Assembly: GCA_019648995.1 (NCBI GenBank)
Contig: BLXT01002157.1
Location: forward strand, 7,682-42,269
Direction of reading: 5' to 3'
From: Plakobranchus ocellatus
Lineage: Eukaryota > Mollusca > Gastropoda > Plakobranchidae
Length of the DNA: 34,588 nucleotides
The position numbers and the translations under genes are program-made. Each line of letters opens with the position of its first letter. Within the stretch, counting starts at the first letter, position 1. Below, in pieces: positions 12,906 through 23,533 of the stretch. The notes beneath the pieces were generated by a model. That model had not been told where the DNA came from. It was given only the letters and a program-made list of their open reading frames with translations, and made no database searches.

Positions 12906-14420
12906 ATTCTCATCGCAATAAATTTATAGGATTTCGATGGTCACTTCTTGCGTTTATGGCTTCCATCGTTATTGAATATATTGAAGAAAACTTTGCTTTC
13001 GATTAAAAATTTTTTTCCCGCTGTATTTCAGCGTCTTCCAACGTGTCCAGTGTCCGCCGTTTCAAAAAAAGAAAAATTGCGATATTTTATTCTAAAACGG
13101 CTTTTTCTTACGATCTAAACTAACTCGCAAGTTTGAGCTATTACGGGCCATTTAAATTTTTAACAGTGTCCTTGGACCTTAGTCTATCAATATGTGGGAG
13201 GAATTTCAACTTTCTTCTGGTTATCTTTGAGCTAAAAATGATTAAAATTGAGGCTTAAAACCTGTTTTTAGTCTAGTGTTTTTGAAAAAACTTGCAGATT
13301 TTGTCCAAGTATATGACTTCAAATAAAATAAAAACACTTAATTTTACAAAAACAATTTGATGTTTTGATCATGAAATAGAGTAGAAAAATAGCATATTGT
13401 TATGATATTTTAGGCTTGCGTTTGCGCATGTATTTATGAAGGTTCATCTTTAAAAGAGAGACAATAAATTAAAAATTTCCATACCACGATGAAATGACAA
13501 TAGTTTCATAATTACTTCTTGCATTTCTGACCCCCTTCTTTGTTGACGTGTATGAGGAAACTTTTTCTTTCGATGAAAAGCACTCCACAACGTATTTTAG
13601 CGTCCTGCGACATGTCCAATGTCTGCCGTTTCCAAAATAAAAAAGAAAAAAGGCGCGATTTTGCTGAAAAAGTGATTTTGTTACAATCGAAATTAATTCA
13701 AGGGTGTGTGCAAGTGCTTGCCATTTGAGTTATTTTATAGTATCTTTCAATCTTACTCTATGGATATACAGAACATTTTGTTACCCTCTTATATGAGATT
13801 TGAAACCAATTATGATGGATTTCAAGGGATGCGATCACGTTTTTCTAGTTATTTTTCACTTTAAAATTGGTGGTTTCTTCCCTTTCCGAAGCTAAATCTA
13901 ATTAAAAAAGAAATAGAAAAATAAGTATCTGCTTTTACCTCAGGTATCGATGGATATTACAGGAAAAGGAGTACAAAGATAATAGCATTGCGTGGTACTT
14001 TTTATACACTCCTTCGAATACACAACAGACACAAACAAACCAAAAAAAAACAAAGAGTCCCCATTTGCGGTGTAGTAGGATCGGACCCAATATTTTTTTT
14101 CTGTTATTGATCACATAGGTTAAGTTTCTTTTTCATTCACCTGGATGGGAAAAGTGTTATAAATAGTGAAATCTACATTCCCGATGTATTTAACTTCTTC
14201 CGATGATTCCAATGCCTGTCATTTCCAAAAAGCTAACAAAATCTTCGAAATTTTAAGTAAAATAGGTTTTATTACTCGTGGGCTGAAATTAAGGCACGTA
14301 ATTTATGTTCGTAAAAAGTGAATTTCGATCTTTCTCATTCGATTGGAAATAAAATTTAACATCTTTTAGATTGAATCCAAGTGAAAGGAGACCAAACTAT
14401 ACCTCGCAACGAGCTTTTTG
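12640..14420 (+). repeat. Segmental duplicate of the 7330-9100 block
   Basis: The order and private variants match 7330-9100 closely: AACCGTGTAAATG, ACGATTTTGTGCTTCGTTCA, ACTGCATG(A/G)AGTAAGGCATG, the A1 unit, TGATGTTTTGATCATGAAAT and the following B and C units. Its first 840 bp also match 23940-24780. Three such copies imply repeated multi-kilobase duplication. Confidence 0.8.
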
Positions 14421-14990
14421 GTTAGATTTTCGATTTCAAATGTATTTCGATGGTCATTTCTTTTATTTATGGCTTCCGTCGTTCTTGAATATCTTGAAGA
14501 AAACTTTGCTTTCGTTGAAAATCATTTTTGCATTGTATTTCAGCGTCTTCTAACGTGTCTAATGCCTGTCGTTTCAAAAATAAGAAAGAAAAAGTGCGAC
14601 ATTTTACTCTTACACGGCTTTCTTACGATCGAAACTAACTCGCGGGTTTGAGCTGTTGCAGGCAATTTAAATTTTGAACAGTTTCTTTTGACTTTGCTTC
14701 ATCGATATGCAGAAAGAAATTCGATTTTCTTCTGGTTATTTTCGAGCTAAAGGCGATTAAAGTTGAGGCTTATTATCTGTTTTTAATCTAATGTTTCTGC
14801 CAAAGAGTGCCCATTTTGCCCAAGTAAATGACTTCCAAATAAAAGAAAAAAGAAAAAAATCTGAAATGTATGGACAAACAGTATTTAATGTTTTTATCTT
14901 GAAATGGAGTAGAAAAAAAAAAAAGAATTATTGTTTTAGTATTTTAGTTTTGCGTTTGCTAAGATCTTTTGGGAGATGCGTTCGTAAAAT
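14056..14990 (+). repeat. C/A hybrid unit
   Basis: A type C unit runs to its AACGAGCTTTTTGGTTAGAT block and near 14430 jumps into an A1 unit at TCGATGGTCATTTCTTTTAT. The join removes roughly 250 bp. The A half then continues to about 14990. Confidence 0.7.
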
Positions 14991-15231
14991 TAATTAATGA
15001 AACCTTTGCTTTCGATGAAAAGCACATTTTTATTGTATTTTAATGTCTTCCAATATGTCCACTGCCTGCCGTTTTCAATATAACAAAATAAAAAAATGTG
15101 CAATATTTATTAAAAAATGGCTTGGTTACGATCGAAAAAACTCGCCCGATTGAGCTGTTGCAGACCATATAAATTATTCAATAGTGTCTTTCGATCTAAC
15201 TCTATCGATATAAAGAAAATTCAACATTCTT

Positions 15232-15339
15232 TTGGTTTTCTCCGAGGTAAAGGCGGTCACAGTTGACGCTTTTTACCCTTATATATTGGTTTTCTCCGAG
15301 GTAAAGGCGGTCACAGTTGACGCTTTTTACCCTTATATA
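15232..15339 (+). repeat. Perfect 54-bp tandem duplication
   Basis: 15232-15285 and 15286-15339 are identical 54-bp copies, each starting TTGGTTTTCTCCGAGGTAAA and ending CCCTTATATA. They lie in an A-like unit. Perfect identity inside strongly diverged units marks a very recent event. Confidence 0.97.
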
Positions 15340-16429
15340 GGCAAGTGTTTCTGCCAACGCAAATGCTTTCCAAATGATATAAAACACTTAATTGTATAAA
15401 CAATAACAATTTGATGTGTTGGTCATGAAATAAAGCACAAAAATAGCATCCCTGTATGTTTTTTAAACTTGTATTTGTTTAGATCTTTATGAAGGTGCAC
15501 CCATACAAGAGCGAAAATCAATTAACAAATTGCAAATCGCGATGAAATGACAGGATTTTGATTCTTACTTTTTTTGCATTTTTGACCTCCTTCATTATTG
15601 ACATGTACGAAGAACCCTTTTCTTTCGATGAAAAGCACATTCGTAACGTATTTTAGCGTTTTCCGACCTGTGCAATGTTTGCCGTTTCCAAAATAAGAAA
15701 GAAAAAGGGAGCGATTTTGCTGAAAAAGTGGCTTTGCTACCATTGAAATTAACTCTCGGGTTTGAGCTTTTGCTGGTCATTTGAGTTATTTCACAGTGTC
15801 TTTAAACCTCACTCTATCGATATATAGAAAACTTTATTACCTTTTGAAGCTTATAGCGATGGATTTCAAGGGTTGCAATCATGTGTTTCTGGATATTTTT
15901 CATGTCAAAATTTGTTGTTTCCTCCCTTTTCAAAGCTAAATATAATTCAACATGAAATAATAAAAAAAAGGTATATGTGGTCACTGGTATTGATGGACAT
16001 TACAGGAAAAGGAGTACAAAAACAATCATATTTGCACGTTACATTTTCGACACTCTTTCGAATAGATAACAGAAACAAAACAAAACAAAACAAAACAAAC
16101 AACAAAAGAGTCCCTATTTGCGGTGCAGTAGAATCGTACCCACTATATTTATCTCTTGTTTTATCGTAAAGTCTTTAATTCACCTGGATGGGAAAAGTGA
16201 AAAATGTAAACAGTGCAAACTACATTCCCGATGTATTTTACTGTCTTCCCATGATTCCAATGCCTGTCACTTCCATAAAGCGAAGAAAATGTTCGAAATT
16301 TTACATAAAGTAGGTTTTATTAGCATTAAAATTTACTCGTGGGCTGAAGTTAAATAATAATTTTATGTTCGTAAATAATGAATTTAAACCTTTCTTTTTC
16401 GATATACGAAATAAAATTTAACATTCTTT

Positions 16430-16567
16430 CATACACGTCAACAAGGAAAGCGGCCAAAAAGGCTAGAAGTAAGCATCAAAATTCTGTCATTTCATCGCGA
16501 TATGGAATTTGTTTTTTTGATTGTGGATCTTTTATAGATGAACCTTCGTAAATACCTAGGCTTGAGA
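16430..16567 (-). repeat. Inverted unit fragment 1 (about 135 bp)
   Basis: Read on the minus strand, this gives the end of an A unit and the start of a B unit: GGTATTTACGAAGGTTCATC, then CATATCGCGATGAAATGACA, then CCTTGTTGACGTGTATG. The plus-strand sequence to its right resumes at CACATTCGTAACG, which is the next block of the same B unit. This looks like an inversion in place. Confidence 0.85.
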
Positions 16568-16899
16568 GACACATTCGTAACGTTCTTAGCGTCTTCAAAC
16601 ATGTCTAATGTCTGCTGTTTCTAAAATAAGGAAGAAAAAGGGCTCGATTTCGCTGAAAAAGAGGCTTTGTTACGACGGAAATCAACTGGCGGGTTTGTGC
16701 TATTGTTAGTCATTTGAGTTATGTCACAGTGTCTTTAAACCTTTATCGATATATAGGAAAATTTGTTACCCTCTTGTATAGATTCATGCGATAGATTCCA
16801 AGGGTTGCAATCACGTTTTTCTGGCTATTTTTCACTTAAAAATTGGTGATTTCCTCCCTTTCGAAAGCTAAATCTTACTTATTCAAAAGGAAAAATAAA

Positions 16900-16916
16900 A
16901 TATATATATATATATA

Positions 16917-16951
<35 letters not shown>
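16900..16951. repeat. (TA)n microsatellite in a B unit
   Basis: About 50 bp of alternating TA with one AA interruption near 16918. It sits where other B units have the short A-rich GGAAATAAAAAAAAGTA stretch. Confidence 0.97.
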
Positions 16952-16954
<3 letters not shown>

Positions 16955-17375
16955 GGTTACCGGTATCGATGGATCTTACAGTAAAAGGAGTACAAAAACA
17001 ATCGCATTTACACGATACATTTTCGACACTCTTTCGAATACATAAAAGTAACAAAAAAGAAAAGAAAAGAAAAAAAAAGAGTCACCATTTGCGGTGTAGT
17101 AAAATCGTATCCACTATTTTTTCTCCTTTTTATGTTATTGAGTACGTTTGTTTTTCCTTCACGTGGATGGGAAAAATGTTATAAACAATGAAAATTACAT
17201 TTCCGATGTATTTTCTGTCTTTCAATGTTCCAATGTCTGTCATTTCCAAAAATCTAAAAAAAATGTTTGAATTTCTACCTAAAATAGGTTTTATTACGAA
17301 TGGTATTTACTCGTGGGCTGAAGTTAAGGCAATTTATTTATGTTAATAGATAGTTAATTTCAACCTTCCTCTTTT

Positions 17376-19285
17376 TCATCGAAAGCAAAAGTTTCTTTAT
17401 ACAAGTTAAAAAAGACGAAAGCCGAAATTTCAAGAAGTAAGCATTGGAATCCTGTCGCTTCATCGCGATGTGGAATTTTTTTTTCGATCTTTTTATCTTT
17501 TTGACAGGAACACTAACGTAATAACATTTGGAAAGCCTCAACTTTGATCGCTTTTTTGCTCACAGATAACTAGAGAAACGTTAAACTTTCTTCCATCTAT
17601 CGTGCGAGTAAGGTCGGAAGAAACTATTAACTACTTCAAATGACAAGCAACAGCTCCAACCCGTGAGTTAGTTTCTATCGTAAGAAAGCAATTTTTAAAA
17701 AAAAAATTTCGCTCTTTTTCTTTCTTATTTTAGAAATGTCAGACGTTGGACAGTGGGAAGACACTAAAACACATTGCGAAAATGCTTTTTATCGCAAAAA
17801 AAGGTTTCCTTGTAAACTTCAGGAAAGACGGAGGCTAAAAATGCATGAAATGAGCATTCAAATCATTTCGCTTCATGAGGTGTTGGAATTTTTTAGCGCT
17901 TTTTCCTTTTTCACAAACTAATTTCCGTGAAAATCTGAGCATACAAATACATATCACACCATATTATTCTCTTACTCTATTTCATGACCGAAGTATTAGA
18001 TCGTTTGTCTCCATTCATTTTAATGGTTTTATTTCATTTTAAAGATCATTTACATCTGAAAATCGGCAATTTTCGGCGGAAAATAACAAGCCTAAGCTCG
18101 TTGCAAGCCTCAATTTTTATCGCCTTTAGCTCATGTTCAAAAAAGGTTTTTAAGTTTCCTTTCTTTCAGACATCAATAGAGAAAGGTTGAAATACACTAT
18201 TAAAAATTCAAATTGTCAATCACAAATTAAACCCAAGATTACCTTCCATCATGATAAAGCCTTTTTTAATGCCTCAAGGCATTGGAGTCATTTGAAGTCA
18301 GTAAAATTCATCGGAAATGTGGTTTCCATAGTTTATAAAACGTTTTTTATCCAGCAGAATGAAAAAGAAACCTGATCGATCTCGAGTAAAAAAGAAACTA
18401 TGGTAAGATTCTACTTCATTGCAGCTGGGGGCGTTTTTTTAATTTTCTTTAATTGTTTTTTTTTTTTTATTTTTGGCAGAGGGTCGAAAATGTACCAAAC
18501 AATTACAAACGCTTTTCATTACTGGTATTTCTGGATTGTCCACCGATAGTTTTTGAAACGGCAGGCATTGAAAACGTCAGAAGACTCAGAAATACATTGC
18601 TAATGCGCTTTTTATCAAAAGAAAATGTTTCAATGTAAAAAAAAAAAAATAGCGATAGAAGTTAAAAATGGAAGAAGTGAGCATCAAAATCCTATTGCTT
18701 CATGCCAATGAGGGAATTTTTTAAAACGCTTTTTCTTGTTTCAGGCAATTCCGTTGAAAATTTGAGTAAACAATTCTCCAACACACTATTTCGTGATGTT
18801 CTACTTGTACTCTATTCTTGAGTGAAGTATCAAAATGTTTTTGTCTCCATACATTTAAATAGTTTGATTTGATTTAAAAATCATTTACAACTAAAAAATC
18901 TGCAATTTTCGGCGAAAATATCTAGCCTGAAGATAGAGTAAGGTCGGAAGACAATGTTAAATAACTCAACTGGCCAGCAAGAGCTCAAACCCACGAGTTA
19001 ATTTCGATCGAAACGAAGCCATTGTTTGATTAAAATTTCGCTCTTTTTCTTTCTAATTTTATAAACGCCAGACGTTGGACATGTCGGTATATGCTAAAAT
19101 ACAGTGGAAAATGCTTTTTATCGCAAAAAAAGGCTTCTTCATTATTACGACAAAAGCCAAAATTGCAAGAAGTAAGCATCGAAATCCTGTCACTTCATCG
19201 CGTTGCGGAATTTTTTAAAATCGGTTTTCGCTCTTTAACGAACACCCTTGAAATATCTTAGCAACAGAAGCTTAAAAAACCATAC
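17376..19285 (-). repeat. Inverted array block 2 (about 1.9 kb)
   Basis: Every unit landmark here reads on the minus strand. Examples are GTTAGTTTCTATCGTAAGAAAG for the conserved core, TTCGCTCTTTTTCTTTCTTATTTT near 17710 and 19038, CAGACGTTGGAC near 17746 and 19071, and GCCTTTAGCTCATG near 18121. It spans about 3.5 units. The left break falls in the CGATGAAAAGC landmark (near 17376), and plus-strand sequence resumes at GTATTTTAGCGTCTTCCGAC (near 19310), close to the same point of the unit. Confidence 0.88.
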
Positions 19286-19289
19286 GAGT

Positions 19290-22200
19290 ATACTTTTTTG
19301 AAGTATTTTAGCGTCTTCCGACATGTCCAATGTCTGCCGTTTGCAAAATAAGTTATAAAAAAGAGGAAATTTTACGCGAAAAATGACCCTGTAACGATCA
19401 AAACTACTCGCGGGTTTGAGCTATTTCTGGCCATTTGAATTATTCAATAGTATCTTTCGACCTTACTCTATCGATATGTTACAGAACAATCTTCATCTGG
19501 TTGTCTCGGAACTAAAGGCGATCGAATTTGACGCTCTTAACCTGTTTTTAGTGTTTTAGCCAAGAATTACCGATTTAAGCCATCTAAATAACTTCAAAAT
19601 AAAATCAAAACACTTAATCGTATGGACAATTTTAAAAACTTGTTGCTTTAATCATAAGGCAAAGTACAAAAATGGCATATTGGTATGTTTTTTGTTTTTT
19701 TTTCGAGTTTCTTGGATATTTCCGTAAGGGCATCCGTACAAAAGCGAAAATCTAATGGTTGAATTCCAGCTAAAGCCGATCAAAATTGAAGCTTACAATA
19801 AGCTCTTAGGCTGAATTCTCAGCCAAAATTACTTTTTTTGCCCGTGTAAATAATTTTCAAATCAAATAAAAACATTCAAATGTATGAAGACAATCGATCT
19901 GATGCTTCTGCCATGAAGTTGTTTACAAGAATTACATAAGTGTTGACATGTGCTTGCTTACATTTTAACGGAAAAGAGGAAAAAGTGCTAAAAAATTCTC
20001 GTTCGCCATGAAGCAATAGGATTTCGATGATCACTTATTGCATTTTCGGATTCCGTCGTCATTGAATTTTCTAAAGAAATCTTTGCTTTCGATAAAAAGA
20101 ACATTCCCAATACATTTTAGCGTCTTCCGACGGGTCCAATACCTGCCGTTTCCAAAAGAAAAAAAAAAAAAAAGAAAAAGAGCGAAATTGAACCCCCCAA
20201 AAATGGTTTGATTACGATCGAGAATAGCTCGCAAGTTTCAGCTGTTGCTGGCCATGTGAAATATTTCATAGTGTCGTCCGGCCTTTTTCTACCGATATGA
20301 AAAAGACTATTCAACATTCTTCTGGTTATCTCAGAGATTAAGGTGATCAAAGTTAAGGCTTTCATCCTGTTTTTAGGTTAGTGTTTCAGCCTTCAAAATG
20401 AAATAAAATAACTAAAGGTGTGGGAAAAATCAATATGATGCTTTTTTCATGGAGTAGATTACAAAATAAGAATATTTATATGTTTTTTTTAGGTTTGGTG
20501 AGGCAGGGGTGTCCTAAAGAGAGAGAAATCCGATTAAAAAAAAAATTCGCATCACGATGAAGCGAGAGAATTTCGATGCTTTCCTCTTGAATTTTTGGCT
20601 TCTCTCGTGATTGATTTGTTTGAAAAAAATTCTTAGCTTTCGATGAAGTGCACATTTACAATATATTTTACAGTTTTCCGACATGTACAATGCCTGCAGT
20701 TTTTAAAATAAGAAAGACAAAATTTTCGGTGTATTTTACTGTCCTCCGATCATTCCAATGCCTGTCATTTCCAAAAAAAGCTAAGAAAATGTTCGAAATT
20801 CTACGTAAAGTAGTTTTTTAATACGATTATAATTTACTCGTGGGCTGAAGTTAAGGCAAGTAAATTACGTTCGTAAATATTGAATTTAGACCTTTGCCTT
20901 TCGATAGGAAATAAAATTTAACATTCTTTAGGTTGAATCAGAGTGAAAGGAGACCAAACTATGACTCCCAACAAGCTTTTTGGCTGGATTTAAAGGAGGA
21001 AAAAAGATCAATAATATTTACCGCACAATAGGTTTCAAAATCAAATAATTGTAAAGAGACAAACAATCTGGTGCTTCGTCATGAAGAAGGGAACAAGAAT
21101 AACATCACTGCATGGTGTAAAGCTTGTGTTTGCTTGGATTTGAACGAAAACGTATCCGTAAAAGAGGAAAAAGCAGTACAAATCACACATCACCAAGAAG
21201 CGATACGATTTCGATAATGCTTTCTTTCATTTATGGCTTCCTTCGTTATTGAATTATTGAAAAAAAAAACTTTGCTTTCGATATTTTACTCTAAATTGGT
21301 TTTCTTACGATCAAAACTAACTCGCGAGTTTGAGCTATTACTGGCCATTTAAATTTTTGAACAGTGTCTTTGGACCTTACTCGAACGATATATGGAAAGA
21401 ATTTTTACTTTTGTTATGGTTGTTTTCAAGCCAAAGGCGATTACAGTTGAGGCTTAAAATCTTTTTTTAATCCAATGTTTCTGACAAAAATGCCAATTTT
21501 ACCCAAGTAAGTGACTTCAAAATAAAATTAAAAAAAAAACTAATCAATGTTTTGATGGTGAAATGGAGTAGAAACAAAGGATCATCATTGTTTTGGTGTT
21601 TTAGTATTGCGTTTGCTAAGATCTTTATGAAGATGCCTTCGTGAAATCATTTAAAGAAAACTTTGCTTTCGATTCTCAACGTATTCAAGCGTGTTCCAAA
21701 AAGCCCATTGCCTGCCGTTTCGACAATAGCATTACAAAAAAATGTGCAGTTTTCATTTTAAAACTGGCTTTGTTACGATCGAAACAACTCGCGCGATTGA
21801 GCTGCTGCTGACCGCTTAAATTATTCAATAGTGTCTTTCGATCTTACTCTATCGATATGAAGAAGAAAATTCAACATTCTTCTGGTTTTCTCCGAGCTTA
21901 AGGCGATAACAGTCAACGCTTTATACCTGTTTATAGGCTAGTGTTTCAGTCAAAATAACTAAAAAAAGAAGTAAAAGCATTTACTTATATGGAGGAAAAC
22001 TATTTGATGCTTTGATCATGAAATAAAGAAAATAATAGCACACCTGAATGTTTTTTAAGCTTGCGTTCTTTGAGGTATTTACGAAGGTGTATCCATAACA
22101 TGCCGATTTTGTCCAAGTAAATGCCTTAAATTGAAATAAAAACACTTAATTGTATGGGCAAAAACAATTTGATTTTTTGATCATGAAAAAGAATAGAAAA

Positions 22201-22860
22201 AAGAGCATATTGTTATGGTATTTAAGGCTTGCTTTTGCTTAGGTATTTACGAAGGTGCATCTATAAAAGAGCGAAAATCAATTAATAAATTGCAAATCGC
22301 GATGAAATGACAGGATTTTGATTCTTACTTTTTGCATGTTTGACCTCCTTCATTGTTGACGTGTACGAAAAACTCTTTGCTTTCGATGAAAAGCATATTC
22401 GTAACGTATTTTAGGATCTTCCGAACTGTCCAACTTCTGCCGTTTCCAAAATATGAAAAAAAGGGCGTGATTTTGCTGAAAAAGTGGTGGCTTTGCTACC
22501 ATCGAAATTAACTCGCGGGTTTGAGCTATTGCTGGCCATTTGAGTTATTTCATAGTGTCTTTGAACCTCACTCTATCGACATATAGAAAACTTTATTTCC
22601 TTCGTATATAAGATTTGAAGTTTTCTGCGATGGATTTCAAGGGTTGCAATCAACTTTTTCTGTCTATTTTCATGTCAAAATTTGTTGTTTCCTACCTTTT
22701 CAAAGCTAAATCTAATTCATCAGGAAATAAAAAAAAGTATATGTGATTACTGGTATTGATGGATATAACAGGAAAAGAAGTACAAAAACAATCACATCTG
22801 CACAGTACATTTTAGACATTCTTTCGATTAGATAACAGAAACAAAACAAAACAAAAAACA
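19290..22860 (+). repeat. Array resumes on plus strand, with several fused units
   Basis: Plus-oriented units return. 19560-19745 matches 9400-9545. 19748-20640 matches 10255-11180, so about 700 bp present in the first copy is absent here. A deletion near 20715 joins a B unit to a C unit. 20720-21290 matches 5420-6000, including the GAAAGGAGACCAAACTATG block. The A2 unit at 21187 is deleted near 21283. B units follow from about 22288. Confidence 0.8.
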
Positions 22861-23139
22861 TTAGCGGTGCAGTTAAATCATACCCACTATATTTATCTCT
22901 TATTTATCGCAAATTTTACGTTTCTTTTTCATTCACCTGGATGGGAAAAGTGTTATGTAAACAGTGAAAACTATATTCCCAATATATTTTATATTTACTG
23001 TCTTCCGATGATTCCAAAGCCTGTCTTTTCCAAAAAAGCTAAGAAAATGTTCGAAACTTAACCATTTGAGTTATTTCATAGTGTCTTTGAACCTCACTCT
23101 ATCGTAATGTAGAAGCTCCTTGTACAAGATTTGAAGCAC
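22860..23139 (+). repeat. C unit, then fused B fragment
   Basis: A type C unit starts at TTAGCGGTGCAGTTAAATC. Near 23055, after AATGTTCGAAACTTA, it jumps to a B-type CCATTTGAGTTATTTCATAG block, which continues to TTGTACAAGATTTGAAGC and stops at the next inversion. Confidence 0.7.
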
Positions 23140-23533
23140 AGTTTTCTTCATGAAACTAAATAACGGAGGAAGTAAAAAATGGGAGAATTAAGCACTGAAA
23201 ACTTGTTCCTACATTACGATGGGGAATTTTATATCGCTTTCCATTCTTTAGCGTAGTTGTTTCCGTAACAATCTAAGAAAACACACGTTTAAAATACTAA
23301 TCTGTTATTTCATTCTTTTACTGGGTTCCATGCACATCCAATTAAAAAATCGTTTGTCTGAACATTTTAGTGTTTTTATTTAAGTTGGAGACCATAAACG
23401 AGAATAAAATCTGAAATTTGTGGCTGAAAAATATCTTATAAACTGGTAGCAAGCCTCAACTTCAATTGCTGTAAGCTCGTTCACAATAACGAGATTGTTA
23501 AACTTTCCTTTATACATCCATAGGTTAAGGTTG
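23140..23533 (-). repeat. Inverted unit fragment 3 (about 390 bp)
   Basis: On the minus strand this reads as part of a unit: CCTTAACCTATGGATGTATA, then CAATTGAAGTTGAGGCTTGC, then GTTTATGGTCTCCAACTTAAAT in place of the usual AAATGACTTCAAAAT, and ends with TTATTTAGTTTCATGAAG. Plus-strand sequence resumes at the GGTGTTGATGAATATTTCAAG block of a B/C unit. Confidence 0.8.
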
